DNA of 64,000 nucleotides from Microbacterium sp. Leaf159 (GTDB taxonomy: Bacteria; Actinomycetota; Actinomycetes; Actinomycetales; Microbacteriaceae): positions 2,083,702 through 2,147,701 of the forward strand of contig NZ_LMOU01000001.1 in assembly GCF_001423615.1 (NCBI RefSeq), given 5' to 3'. The notes under the pieces are model-generated. The model did not search any database and had not been told where the DNA came from. It saw nothing but the letters and a program-made list of their open reading frames with translations. Position numbers and translations under genes: made by a program. This document shows, piece by piece, positions 1-8,412 of the stretch. Each line of letters opens with the position of its first letter. Within the stretch, counting starts at the first letter, position 1.

Positions 1-1785
1 TACCCGTCGGGCGGTGGCGATTACGAGGTCGCGTCGAAGAACCTCGGCGAGATCCCGGGCGTCATAGTGGCCGCCGCTCTGCTGGTCGACTACGTGCTCA
101 CGGTCGCCGTGTCGGTGGCATCCGGTGTCGACAACATCATCTCGGCCGTCCCGGGGCTCGATCCGCTGAGGGTCGAGCTGGCGGTCGGCTTCGTGATCCT
201 GATCATCCTCGTGAACCTGCGCGGTGTGCGCGAGGCGTCGCTCGTGTTCGCGATCCCCACCTACGTCTTCATCGCCTCGGTCGGCTTCATGATCGTGACC
301 GGACTCATCCGGACGTTCCTCGGCGATGCGCCGGTCGCATCCAGCGCCGAGTTCGCGGTGAACGCCGAGAACCTCGGCCAGGCGGCGGTCATCCTCCTGA
401 TCCTCCGTGCCTTCTCGAGCGGATGCTCCGCCCTCACCGGCGTCGAGGCCGTCTCGAACGGCGTGCCCGCCTTCCGCACGCCGAAGGTGCGCAACGCGCA
501 GTCGACGCTGGTGCTGATGGGCTCGATCGCGGCCTGCCTGTTCGCCGGCCTCACGGCACTCGCCCTGATCACCGGCGTGCACTACGCCGAGAACCCGTGC
601 GACCTGATCGGCTTCGACTGCTCCAACCCGCAGCCGAGCCTGATGGCGCAGATCGCGTCGGCGACATTCGGCGGCGGCAGCATCATGTTCTTCATCATCC
701 AGGCGGCGACCGCGTGCGTGCTGCTCCTCGCGGCGAACACCGCCTTCAACGGATTCCCCCTGCTCGGCTCGGTGCTCGCCCGCGACGGCTATGCACCGAA
801 ATCGCTGAACACCCGCGGCGACCGCCTCGTGTTCTCGAACGGCATGATCGTGCTCGGCATCGCCGCGATCGCCGTGCTCGTGATCTTCCAGGCGAAGCTC
901 ACGACGCTGATCCAGCTGTACATCATCGGCGTGTTCGTGTCGTTCTCACTGGGACAGATCGGCATGGTGCGGCACTGGAAGCGCGTGCTGCGGGGTCCCG
1001 TCGAGAAGACGCCGGGCTCGGGGATCGACGGTGCCTCGGCATCCGATCGCCGCTCGGCCAAGATGGGCCTGGTCATCAACTCGCTCGGTGCCGCCATGAC
1101 GGTCACGGTGCTGCTGATCGTGACGATCACCAAGTTCACCCACGGCGCGTACCTGGTGTTCTTCGCGATCCCCGTGCTCGCCTTCCTGATGATGGGCGTC
1201 AAGCGGTACTACCGCGACGTGGAGCACGAGATCGCGATCGATGACACCACCAAGTTCGGCGCCACCGGCGACCTCGCGATCGTGCTCGTCAACCGCCTGC
1301 AGAAGCCGGTCATCAAGGCGATCGACTATGCGATCGCCGCCAAGCACGGCAAGACGCTCGCGGTGCACGTCGCCGTCGCATCCGACGATGCCACCCAGCT
1401 GCAGAAGGACTGGGCCGACCATCTCGTGCCGATACCACTCGTGATCGTCGAGTCGCCGTACCGGTCGTTCGCCCAGCCGGTGTCGCAGTTCATCAAGCAG
1501 TACCGCGCGAAGCACGGCTCGTCGGTCGTCACCGTGTACCTGCCGCAGTACATCGTGGGGCACTGGTGGGAGACGTTCCTGCACAACCGCCGCTCGCGCC
1601 GCCTGGCCAACCAGCTCATGCTCGTGCACGGGGTGTCGATCACTCTCGTACCGTGGCTGCTCGACTCGTCGGAGCTCATCTACGGTCGGCGTTCGCGGCC
1701 GCTGCCCGGGCAGGAGCGCGCAGGCCGCCCTGTCGTCGTGAACGGACGCCGCGCGCATCGTCCCGAGGGACCGCCCGAGAGCTGA
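1..1785 (+). CDS. APC-superfamily permease, 5' end outside the window
   Basis: The frame is open from base 1, so the start lies upstream; about 594 residues are visible. The first residues contain the YPSGGGDYEVA-type motif found near the first helices of actinobacterial APC amino-acid/cation permeases. A run of hydrophobic helices follows to about residue 400. The last 190 residues are hydrophilic and resemble a universal-stress-like cytosolic domain, as in the long APC permeases of this phylum. The substrate cannot be read from sequence; amino acid or K+ uptake are both possible. An in-frame GTG at 67 exists, but conserved sequence upstream of it argues that it is internal. The gene stops 25 bp before a long inverted repeat. 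Confidence 0.8.
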   Translation, partial: YPSGGGDYEVASKNLGEIPGVIVAAALLVDYVLTVAVSVASGVDNIISAVPGLDPLRVELAVGFVILIILVNLRGVREASLVFAIPTYVFIASVGFMIVTGLIRTFLGDAPVASSAEFAVNAENLGQAAVILLILRAFSSGCSALTGVEAVSNGVPAFRTPKVRNAQSTLVLMGSIAACLFAGLTALALITGVHYAENPCDLIGFDCSNPQPSLMAQIASATFGGGSIMFFIIQAATACVLLLAANTAFNGFPLLGSVLARDGYAPKSLNTRGDRLVFSNGMIVLGIAAIAVLVIFQAKLTTLIQLYIIGVFVSFSLGQIGMVRHWKRVLRGPVEKTPGSGIDGASASDRRSAKMGLVINSLGAAMTVTVLLIVTITKFTHGAYLVFFAIPVLAFLMMGVKRYYRDVEHEIAIDDTTKFGATGDLAIVLVNRLQKPVIKAIDYAIAAKHGKTLAVHVAVASDDATQLQKDWADHLVPIPLVIVESPYRSFAQPVSQFIKQYRAKHGSSVVTVYLPQYIVGHWWETFLHNRRSRRLANQLMLVHGVSITLVPWLLDSSELIYGRRSRPLPGQERAGRPVVVNGRRAHRPEGPPES

Positions 1786-1809
1786 GCCGCGCCGGTTCCC
1801 GAGCGCCGT

Positions 1810-1880
1810 CTCGCTCTCCGGTCGCAGTTCGTGCCGCCCGAGAGAGAGATTTCGGCGGCACAGAGTGCGACCGGAGCGAG
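1810..1880. repeat. Long imperfect inverted repeat, possible terminator
   Basis: Arms at 1810-1838 and 1854-1880 pair over about 27 bp with a few bulges around a 15-nt loop. It lies just after the permease stop and before the GNAT gene. It could terminate the permease transcript, but the stem is much longer than a usual terminator and lacks a clear U-tract. Confidence 0.6.
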
Positions 1881-1926
1881 AAGGAGACGGATGCCGGCCG
1901 CGCAGCCGCCTCAATAGGCTGGGGCG

Positions 1927-2526
1927 ATGACCGCTACGCCGCACGCCGATGTCTGGCCCGTCCGCACCGAGCGCCTGCAGATCCGCCCGATGACCGCGCC
2001 CGACATCGATGCGATGTGGACGTGGCGGCACCTGCCCGATGTGAATCGCTGGCTGGGGCTCGCGCCCGACACGATCGAGGCGTTCCGCGAGCGGTACCTC
2101 GACCCTGAGCGCCTCGCCTCGATGTACATCGTCGAGCTTCTGCCGGCAGATGGCACTGCAGCCGCGACCCCGATCGGCGACGTCATGATCAGGATCGGCG
2201 ACGGGTGGGGTCAGCTCGAGGTCGCCGATCAGGCGAAGGGCGTCGAGGCGGAGCTCGGCTGGGTGCTCGATCCCGGCTACACCGGACGCGGCTATGCGAC
2301 CGAGGCGATCCGAGGCGTGATCGACGTCTGCTTCGGCCCGCTGGGGCTGCGCCGGGTGCACGCCGGATGCTTCGCCGACAACGAGCCGTCGTGGCGCTTG
2401 ATGGAACGCCTCGGGATGCGCCGCGAGGAGTTCAGCCGCAAGACCGCGCTGCACCGCTCGGGCGAGTGGCTCGACGGCATGAACTACGGCATCCTCGCAG
2501 AGGAGTGGGCGGTCACGGACTCCTGA
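1927..2526 (+). CDS. GNAT-family N-acetyltransferase (RimJ/RimL-like)
   Basis: A 199-aa protein with the layout of RimJ/RimL-type GNAT enzymes, which move an acetyl group from acetyl-CoA to an amine. The N-terminus has the ERLQIRPMTAPD block. The acetyl-CoA binding part is ELGWVLDPGYTGRGYATEA (about residues 115-133), followed by RRVHAGCFADNEPSWRLMERLG, the typical C-terminal signature. It starts at ATG 1927. Its last 14 bp overlap the convergent toxin gene on the other strand. The acceptor substrate is unknown; small molecules, ribosomal proteins or an antibiotic are all possible. Confidence 0.85.
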   Translation: MTATPHADVWPVRTERLQIRPMTAPDIDAMWTWRHLPDVNRWLGLAPDTIEAFRERYLDPERLASMYIVELLPADGTAAATPIGDVMIRIGDGWGQLEVADQAKGVEAELGWVLDPGYTGRGYATEAIRGVIDVCFGPLGLRRVHAGCFADNEPSWRLMERLGMRREEFSRKTALHRSGEWLDGMNYGILAEEWAVTDS

Positions 2527-2824
2527 ACACGTCGTGGTCTCCGACGCGACGCCACCGGATCCGGGGTTCATCGTCGACAGTGACGATCTCGAACGTGGCT
2601 CGACCGTCGGGCGAGGAGAACGACCAGGTCATCTCGAAGATGCCTGGCGCAGCGCGCATGGACTTGATCCTGAGTGACGCCGGCCAGGGCGTGGACGGAT
2701 CTTTCGCGAAGGCATCGCAGGCCGGGATGAACTTCTCGCGCAGGATCTTCCGGAACTCAGCGAGATGAGAAGACTTCAGTCTGCGGACATCGGTGTCGAA
2801 GCTCGGGGTCGTCTCGAACTTCAC
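2513..2824 (-). CDS. RelE/ParE-like toxin of a type II TA pair
   Basis: A 103-aa basic protein starting at GTG 2824, which overlaps the antitoxin stop by 4 bp (GTGA). It has RelE/ParE-superfamily character: a helical N-terminus (FDTDVRRLK), a middle block with FIPACDAFAKDPSTPWP, then APGIFEMTWSF and a C-terminal IRWRRVGDHDVF strand. This matches a family common in actinobacteria and annotated as RelE/ParE toxin. RelE-type members cleave mRNA in the ribosome, but activity is not proven here. The open frame extends further upstream, but that part only shadows the antitoxin gene. The 3' end overlaps the GNAT gene by 14 bp. Confidence 0.75.
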   Translation of the reverse strand: MKFETTPSFDTDVRRLKSSHLAEFRKILREKFIPACDAFAKDPSTPWPASLRIKSMRAAPGIFEMTWSFSSPDGRATFEIVTVDDEPRIRWRRVGDHDVFRSP

Positions 2825-3132
2825 TGCTCGGACTCGAGGGCTTCGAGGCTCTCGAGGAAGGCCTCTCCGCTGTCGAACGTCGACACGCGCCCGGCCGCCA
2901 CGTGCGCATCGACCTCGCGCTCTCGCTGCTGCCACCTCTCGGTCCAGAACCACGCTTGCTCTGCGGGCACGGGCACAGCGGCCCGCAGCTCCACGACCCC
3001 ATCAGCGCGCTCGGTCACTTCGAGCTGGGTTCCGGGCTCGTTCAGACGCAGGCGTTCACGCACGCTCGCAGGGAGGGCGATGAGGCCGCGACTCTGCACG
3101 CCGACGTAGCCATGGAACTCTGCGGTGGACAT
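2821..3132 (-). CDS. AbrB/SpoVT-type antitoxin
   Basis: A 103-aa protein starting at ATG 3132. Residues about 8-50 (YVGVQSRGLIALPASVRERL, then LEVTERADGVVELR) form an AbrB/MazE swapped-hairpin DNA-binding domain: the conserved gly-x-h/l-x-LPA-x-R core followed by a beta hairpin. The acidic C-terminus with aromatic residues (WFWTERWQQ) probably binds the toxin. It is upstream of the toxin with a 4-bp overlap, the usual antitoxin-first order. By analogy it should repress its own promoter in the 80-bp gap to 3213. Longer in-frame starts upstream were rejected for lack of domain sequence. Confidence 0.75.
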   Translation of the reverse strand: MSTAEFHGYVGVQSRGLIALPASVRERLRLNEPGTQLEVTERADGVVELRAAVPVPAEQAWFWTERWQQREREVDAHVAAGRVSTFDSGEAFLESLEALESEQ

Positions 3133-3212
3133 GTGTCGAGTGTACTGCGATGCAGATACACAGGGAAGCTGTTTTACAGCATTACAGCAGGCCGCTTCTC
3201 GGAGGCGACTTC

Positions 3213-4391
3213 TCAGCCCGAGACGAGCGCGAGCACGAGCGTCGCGACGAGCACGGTCGGCACGGCCACGATCGCACCCCAGAGCATGAGGCTGCCCCAG
3301 CGGATCTCGACGCCGAGCGACACCACCCGGTGATGCCACAGCAGGGTCGCGAGAGAGGCCCAGGGCGTGATCAGCGGGCCGAGGTTCACGCCGATCAGCA
3401 GCGCCATGAGCGCGACCGGGTCACCGGCGGCGGGTTCGAGGATCAGGTAGGCCGGCAGGTTGTTCACGCCGTTCGCGGCGAGCGCGCCAGCGGTCGAGAG
3501 ACGCAGCAGCTCTGCGGGTGCGTGCCCACTGGTGGCCAGCACCGACAGGAAGTCGAGGAGGCCGTTCGCGTGCGCCGTCTCGACCACGACGAACAGCGCC
3601 GCCGCGAGGCCGATCGCCTGCCATGGCACGAGCGACAGCCGCAGCACGTGTCGACGCCGCATGCCGAAGAGCACGATGAGGATCACCGCGGCGACGGTCG
3701 CGGGGATCCAGACGTCATGGGTCAGTGCGAGCAGCGGCATCAGCAGCACGAGTGTCGCCGCGGCTCCCCAGAACAGCAACGGATCAGACGGCTGCCCTCC
3801 TGACGGCACCCGGTATCCGCCGAAGAGCGTGCGCCGATGGCGCAGGGTGAGGATCAGTACGGGGATCAGCACGCCCACCAGCGTCGGCGCCCAGCTGAGC
3901 GCGAGGAACGAGAGCGGGTCCTCGCCGATCGCGCGCGCGGCCAGCAGGTTCGTGAGATTCGAGACCGGCAGGGCGAGGGATGCCGTGTTCGCGAGCCACA
4001 CGGTCACCAGCGCGAAGGGCAGGGGTGGGATGCCGACGCTCTGCGCGAGCACGACGACGACCGGCGTGACGATCACCGCCGTGGTGTCGAGCGAGAGGAA
4101 CACGGTGCTGATCACCGCGAGCACCACGACCGACACCCAGAGCAGGATGACGCGACCATGCCCCCCACGCGCGAGGCGCTGGGCGACCACGTCGAACACG
4201 GCCGCATCGCGCGCCAGTTCGGCGACGATCGTGATCGCCACGACGAACCCGAGCACCGGCGCGATGCGGGCGCCGAGTGCCCCGGCATCCGCCCGCGGAA
4301 GGATGCCGGAGACGACGCAGACGACGGCGACGGCGATGAGCACCAGGACGATGATCGTTCCTGCACTCAGCCGCCGTCGCGTCGCACTCAC
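3213..4391 (-). CDS. ArsB/NhaD-like (SLC13-type) membrane transporter
   Basis: A 392-aa integral membrane protein with about 10-11 hydrophobic helices. It has the internal pseudo-repeat and the LSLDTTAVIVTPVVVVLA and NTASLALPVSNLTNLL signatures of the ion transporter (IT) superfamily that includes ArsB, NhaD and SLC13 carriers. The second half repeats the pattern with ANGVNNLPAYL. No arsR, arsC or arsA neighbours are present, so arsenite export is not supported by context; a proton- or sodium-coupled anion carrier is equally likely. It stands alone, upstream (in transcription) of the TA pair and separated from it by 80 bp. Confidence 0.75.
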   Translation of the reverse strand: MSATRRRLSAGTIIVLVLIAVAVVCVVSGILPRADAGALGARIAPVLGFVVAITIVAELARDAAVFDVVAQRLARGGHGRVILLWVSVVVLAVISTVFLSLDTTAVIVTPVVVVLAQSVGIPPLPFALVTVWLANTASLALPVSNLTNLLAARAIGEDPLSFLALSWAPTLVGVLIPVLILTLRHRRTLFGGYRVPSGGQPSDPLLFWGAAATLVLLMPLLALTHDVWIPATVAAVILIVLFGMRRRHVLRLSLVPWQAIGLAAALFVVVETAHANGLLDFLSVLATSGHAPAELLRLSTAGALAANGVNNLPAYLILEPAAGDPVALMALLIGVNLGPLITPWASLATLLWHHRVVSLGVEIRWGSLMLWGAIVAVPTVLVATLVLALVSG

Positions 4392-4424
4392 TCGCTGAGT
4401 GTAGATCCGGTCGGTGTGTGACGT

Positions 4425-4781
4425 TCAGTCCTCGTCCCAGGGGAGCTTCACCACCGGCAGGATGTAGACCCGGCCCATGACGGCGGTCGGATGCTTCGCC
4501 ATGAACGTCGCTGCTTCTTCGATCGACTCTGCGGTGAGGAGGTCATAGCCCGCGAACCACTCCTTGAACTCGGGGAACGGGCCGTCGGTGACGAGCACCT
4601 TGCCGTTTCGCACGGCGACCGACTTCGCCTCCTCGGGCCCGGCCACGGGTGCGCCCTCGCCCAGGCTGCCGTCAGCCCTGCCCTCTTCGGCCCAGTCTTC
4701 GAGCAGGCGCTGATCCTCTCCCTGCGACATCGTGCCGCCGGTGGGATCGGTCATGTGGATCACGAGGTACTTGTTGCTCAT
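4425..4781 (-). CDS. YCII/DGPF-domain protein paired with an ECF42 sigma factor
   Basis: A 118-aa YCII-related protein starting MSNKYLVIHM. It carries the DGPF motif at residues 66-69 (VTDGPFPE), which names the family. The ATG at 4781 overlaps the stop of the sigma gene by 4 bp (ATGA), so the two are translationally coupled. DGPF proteins are the standing genomic partners of ECF42 sigma factors and are thought to be their targets or modulators; the biochemical role is not known. The fold is a ferredoxin-like dimer with a possible active site. Confidence 0.88.
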   Translation of the reverse strand: MSNKYLVIHMTDPTGGTMSQGEDQRLLEDWAEEGRADGSLGEGAPVAGPEEAKSVAVRNGKVLVTDGPFPEFKEWFAGYDLLTAESIEEAATFMAKHPTAVMGRVYILPVVKLPWDED

Positions 4782-6052
4782 CTGCTCTCTCCGTTCGATG
4801 CGGTCCCGGGCGTTCCGGGTGCGGGAGGCGTCGCGAGTTCGTCGCGGCGCCGGGTCAGGTGGATGATCTCGGCGGCGTTGTCGGCGAGCGCGATCGCACG
4901 TGCGTACGCGTCGCGGGCCTCTGCCTCGCGGCCCGCGGCCCGCAGCAGTTCGGCGCGCGTCACGTGGAACCCGTGGAAGTGGTCGAGCGCGTCGTCCAGC
5001 TGCTCGACGAGCGGCAGCGCCTCCTCGGGCGAGTCCCGCTCTGCGAGCGCGACCGCCTTGCTGAGGACGACGACCGGGCTGGGGTCGATCCGCTCGAGCT
5101 GCTCGTAGAGTTCGACGATGCGCGCCCAATCGGTGTCGGCGGCATCGTTCGCTCGCACGTGCACCGCGTTGATGTCGGCCAGCAGCCGATGACGACCGGG
5201 TGCCGCACGAGGCGGCCCGTCGAGAAGCGCGAGCCCCTCCCCGATGAGCTCGTGGTTCCAGGTCGCGCGGTCCTGTTCGTCCAACCGCACCAGTTCGCCC
5301 TCGGTCGTGACTCTCGCCGTGGCGCGCGCCTCGCTGAGCAGCATCAGCGCCAGCAGACCCGCGACCTCCGCGTCGTCGGGCAGCAATTCGCGGAGCAGCC
5401 CGGTGAGCCTGATGGCCTCGCCGGTCAGCTCCCGACGCAGCGCGGGCACACCGGCCCCGGACGCGAAATACCCCTCGTTGAAGACGAGGTAGAGCACGGC
5501 GAGCACCCCGTCGATCCGGGCCGGAAGGTCGTTGGCCGCCGGCATCCGATACGGGATCCGTTCGGTCTTGATCTTCGTCTTGGCCCGGGTGATGCGCTGC
5601 CGCACCGTGGACTCCGGGATGAGGAACGCCCGCGCGATCTCTTCGACCGTGAGACCCCCGACGATTCGCAGAGTCAGGGCGACACGCGCCTCGAGCGAGA
5701 GCGCCGGGTGGCAGCAGGTGAAGAGCAGTCGCAGGCGATCGTCGTCGATGACTCCTGTGGGCTCCGGTGGTTCGGGATCCTGCAGCATCAGGGCCTCCCG
5801 CTGCTTGGCGTCGCGGAACGACTCCCGGCGGAGCCGATCGATGGCCTTGCGATAGGCCGTGGTGGTGATCCAGCCGGCGGGGTTGGGTGGCACACCCTCC
5901 TCCGGCCAGAGCTCAGACGCTGCGGCGAAGGCCTCAGCCGCCATCTCCTCGGCGAGGTCGAGATCCCCGCATCTCCGGGTGAGACCACCGACGATGCGCG
6001 CCCACTCGTCTCGGTACACCTGCGTGACGCGCGCCGCGACGTCGATGTTCAC
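4778..6052 (-). CDS. ECF42-type RNA polymerase sigma factor with C-terminal TPR extension
   Basis: I place the start at GTG 6052 because a strong GAGGAG ribosome site lies 5 nt upstream; this gives 424 aa. An ATG 33 codons earlier (6151) is also in frame but has no such site. Region 2 covers about residues 10-75 (DEWARIVGGLTRRCGD, then AIDRLRRES). Region 4 is at about 115-160, with the HTH VEEIARAFLIPESTVRQRI. The remaining 230 residues are a helical TPR-like domain with LYLVFNEGY, typical of ECF42, which has no anti-sigma factor and is controlled through this extension. The coupled downstream DGPF gene supports the assignment. Confidence 0.9.
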   Translation of the reverse strand: MNIDVAARVTQVYRDEWARIVGGLTRRCGDLDLAEEMAAEAFAAASELWPEEGVPPNPAGWITTTAYRKAIDRLRRESFRDAKQREALMLQDPEPPEPTGVIDDDRLRLLFTCCHPALSLEARVALTLRIVGGLTVEEIARAFLIPESTVRQRITRAKTKIKTERIPYRMPAANDLPARIDGVLAVLYLVFNEGYFASGAGVPALRRELTGEAIRLTGLLRELLPDDAEVAGLLALMLLSEARATARVTTEGELVRLDEQDRATWNHELIGEGLALLDGPPRAAPGRHRLLADINAVHVRANDAADTDWARIVELYEQLERIDPSPVVVLSKAVALAERDSPEEALPLVEQLDDALDHFHGFHVTRAELLRAAGREAEARDAYARAIALADNAAEIIHLTRRRDELATPPAPGTPGTASNGESR

Positions 6053-6147
6053 CGAGGCTCCTCGATCCGATTCCGGCGCTGCATCACTCAGACTCTCTCC
6101 GTCCGCACGATCGAGCAGGCTCTGCGTCGAGCCTGCCCTCCCGACGA

Positions 6148-6480
6148 TCATCCCGGTTCCCCGCTTCCGCCGGAAGAGATACGTGCCCAGAGGCGGCGAG
6201 CGCGCTCACGGAGGGAAGGACGCCGGATCAGGCTCGGATGCTCGAGCGCCGCTCGACGTCGCATGATCTGCTCCTCGGCTTCCTCCGCCTCGAGCCGGTA
6301 GACCAGGTTCGCCACCATCGGGTCGTTGTACACAGCCGCCACCGCGTCTCTCGTGTCGTGGGGAGACCGCGTATCGGTCGCCTCCACCTTCACCACGAAC
6401 GCCGAGACCCGGATGCGACAACGAGGCGCGAGAAAGTTCGCGCGAGTCCGAGATGTGAGCATCCCGCATGCATCGCGCAC
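6148..6480 (-). CDS. Hypothetical small protein, start uncertain
   Basis: Open frame of up to 110 codons. The C-terminal 80 residues look genuinely coding: an AVAAVYNDPMVANLVYRLEAEEAEEQI helix with a strong heptad-like charge pattern, then a basic tail (SLRERARRLWARI). Likely starts are the GTG codons near 6385-6400, giving about 80 aa, but no ribosome site decides. It lies between the sigma gene and the divergent kdp operon. I do not recognise a family. It may instead be part of the 5' region of the sigma transcript. Confidence 0.4.
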   Translation of the reverse strand: MRDACGMLTSRTRANFLAPRCRIRVSAFVVKVEATDTRSPHDTRDAVAAVYNDPMVANLVYRLEAEEAEEQIMRRRAALEHPSLIRRPSLRERARRLWARISSGGSGEPG

Positions 6481-6544
6481 ACCCCCGTAGGCAAAGCGTG
6501 AGGATCGTCATATTCCGGTCTGCACGAGAGTTGTATCGAGTCTC

Positions 6545-6628
6545 GTGCTCGACATCATCTACATCGCGCTGACTCTCGCGCTGTTCGCCCTCGTCTCCCT
6601 GGTCGCGAAGGGGGTGGAGCGACTGTGA
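6545..6628 (+). CDS. 27-aa single-helix membrane peptide upstream of kdpF
   Basis: GTG at 6545 opens a 27-codon frame: a hydrophobic helix ([18 protein letters not shown]) ending in a basic/amphipathic tail, VAKGVERL. Its TGA overlaps the kdpF GTG (GTGA, 6625-6628), so the two peptides are translationally coupled at the head of kdp. Coupling, composition and clean membrane character make it a likely real gene. Its role is not known to me; by position it may help assemble or regulate the Kdp pump, as KdpF does. It is too short for routine gene callers. Confidence 0.65.
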   Translation: MLDIIYIALTLALFALVSLVAKGVERL

Positions 6629-6714
6629 TCGTCTTCGAGATCATCGCCGCCGCCCTCGCCGTGGCCGCCGTCGTCTACCTCGTGGTGGCTCTCGTCGCCC
6701 CGGAGAAGTTCTGA
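6625..6714 (+). CDS. kdpF: KdpF small subunit of the K+-transporting ATPase
   Basis: A 29-aa single-helix protein starting at GTG 6625 and ending in LVAPEKF. Its length and the C-terminal P-E-[KR]-F/L ending are typical of KdpF, a stabilising peptide of the KdpFABC complex in the cytoplasmic membrane. The TGA shares one base with the kdpA ATG (TGATG), and the start overlaps the preceding peptide by 4 bp. This makes the first three genes one coupled unit. Confidence 0.88.
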   Translation: MIVFEIIAAALAVAAVVYLVVALVAPEKF

Positions 6715-8411
6715 TGGGCGCCGGTTCGTCGATGAGCGCCGACCTCTGGTTCGGCATCCTGCAGGCTGCCGTCCTCATCGTCGCCCTCGTGCTGCTCTAC
6801 CGCCCCGTCGGCGACTACATGGCCCACGTCTTCAGCACCCCCCGTGATCTGAAGGCCGAGCGAGGCATCTACCGCCTGATCGGCGTAGACCCGGCATCCG
6901 AGCAGACCTGGCGGGCCTACGCCCGCAGCGTGCTCGCGTTCTCGGTCGTCGGCCTGCTGCTGGTCTACGGCCTGCAGCGTCTGCAGGGCTTCCTGCCGCA
7001 GTCGCTCGGACTCCCGGCCGTTCCCGAGGGTCTGGCGTTCAACACCGCCGCGTCGTTCGTCGCGAACACCAACTGGCAGTCCTACTCGCCCGAGCAGACC
7101 ATGGGGTACACCGTGCAGCTCGCCGGCCTCACGGTGCAGAACTTCGTCTCCGCCGCCGTCGGCCTGGCCGTCGCGGTCGCCCTGATCCGCGGTCTCTCCC
7201 GCCGCGGATCGACCACGATCGGCAACTTCTGGGTCGACCTGATCCGCGGACTCGGACGCATCCTGCTGCCGATCGCCCTGATCGGCGCCATCGCCCTCAT
7301 CGCGGGTGGCGTTGTGCAGAACTTCGCCGGCTTCACCGATGTGACCACCGTCTCGGGAGGCACGCAGACGGTCCCCGGCGGACCCGTCGCCTCGCAGGAG
7401 GCCATCAAACTGCTCGGCACGAACGGCGGCGGATTCTTCAACGCCAACTCCGCGCATCCGTTCGAGAACCCGACCGGCTGGACCAATCTGCTGCAGATCC
7501 TGCTGATCCTCGTGATCCCGTTCGCACTCCCCCGCACGTTCGGCCGCATGATCGGCGACGACCGTCAGGGCTACGCGATCGCCGCCGTGATGGGCACGAT
7601 CTTCCTGGTCTCGACCTTCGCCCTCTCGGCCCTCGAACTCGCCGGCCGCGGCAGCGCCCCCGAGCTCGCGGGTGCCGCCATGGAGGGCAAGGAGGTGCGC
7701 TTCGGCATCCTCGGCTCCACCCTGTTCGGCAGCGCCAGCACGCTGACGTCCACCGGCGCCGTCAACTCGATGCACGACTCGTACACGGCACTCGGCGGCA
7801 TGATGCCGATGCTCAACATGATGCTCGGAGAGGTCGCCCCCGGCGGCGTCGGCACCGGTCTCTACGGAATGCTCGTGCTCGCGATCATCGCGGTGTTCGT
7901 CGGCGGACTGCTCGTCGGCCGCACCCCCGAGTACCTCGGCAAGCGCATCGGCCCGAAGGAGATCAAACTCGCGAGCCTCTACATCCTCGTGACGCCGACC
8001 CTCGTGCTGGCAGGCACCGCGCTGAGCTTCGCGATCCCCGGCATCCGCTCCGACGTCGAATCGACCAGCATCCTGAACCCCGGCGTGCACGGCATGAGCG
8101 AGGTGCTCTACGCCTTCACCTCCGCCGCGAACAACAACGGCTCGGCCTTCGCCGGACTCACCGCGAACACCCCGTGGTTCAACACCGCACTGGGAGTCGC
8201 GATGCTGCTCGGCCGGTTCCTCCCGATCGTCCTCGTGCTGGCTCTCGCCGGGTCTTTCGCCGCGCAGCAGCGCGTGCCCGAGAACACCGGAACACTGCCC
8301 ACGCACGGACCGCAGTTCGTCGGCCTCCTCGCCGCCGTCGCGGTCATCATCACGGCACTCACCTACTTCCCCGTGCTCGCACTGGGACCCCTCGCTGAAG
8401 GACTCGTCTGA
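6714..8411 (+). CDS. kdpA: KdpA, K+-translocating subunit
   Basis: A 565-aa polytopic membrane protein and the channel-like subunit of the KdpFABC high-affinity K+ pump. It has four selectivity-filter-like segments, of which the glycine-rich [19 protein letters not shown] block near residues 238-256 is the clearest. Others are [32 protein letters not shown] and [13 protein letters not shown]. The length equals that of typical KdpA. It starts at ATG 6714 and ends 1 bp before kdpB. Confidence 0.97.
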   Translation: MGAGSSMSADLWFGILQAAVLIVALVLLYRPVGDYMAHVFSTPRDLKAERGIYRLIGVDPASEQTWRAYARSVLAFSVVGLLLVYGLQRLQGFLPQSLGLPAVPEGLAFNTAASFVANTNWQSYSPEQTMGYTVQLAGLTVQNFVSAAVGLAVAVALIRGLSRRGSTTIGNFWVDLIRGLGRILLPIALIGAIALIAGGVVQNFAGFTDVTTVSGGTQTVPGGPVASQEAIKLLGTNGGGFFNANSAHPFENPTGWTNLLQILLILVIPFALPRTFGRMIGDDRQGYAIAAVMGTIFLVSTFALSALELAGRGSAPELAGAAMEGKEVRFGILGSTLFGSASTLTSTGAVNSMHDSYTALGGMMPMLNMMLGEVAPGGVGTGLYGMLVLAIIAVFVGGLLVGRTPEYLGKRIGPKEIKLASLYILVTPTLVLAGTALSFAIPGIRSDVESTSILNPGVHGMSEVLYAFTSAANNNGSAFAGLTANTPWFNTALGVAMLLGRFLPIVLVLALAGSFAAQQRVPENTGTLPTHGPQFVGLLAAVAVIITALTYFPVLALGPLAEGLV

Positions 8412-8412
8412 C

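Noticed and set aside
3213..4391. Arsenic-resistance operon
   Set aside because: Only an ArsB/NhaD-like carrier is present; no arsR, arsC or arsA near it, and the ArsR at 62.6 kb lacks metal-binding Cys and is far away.
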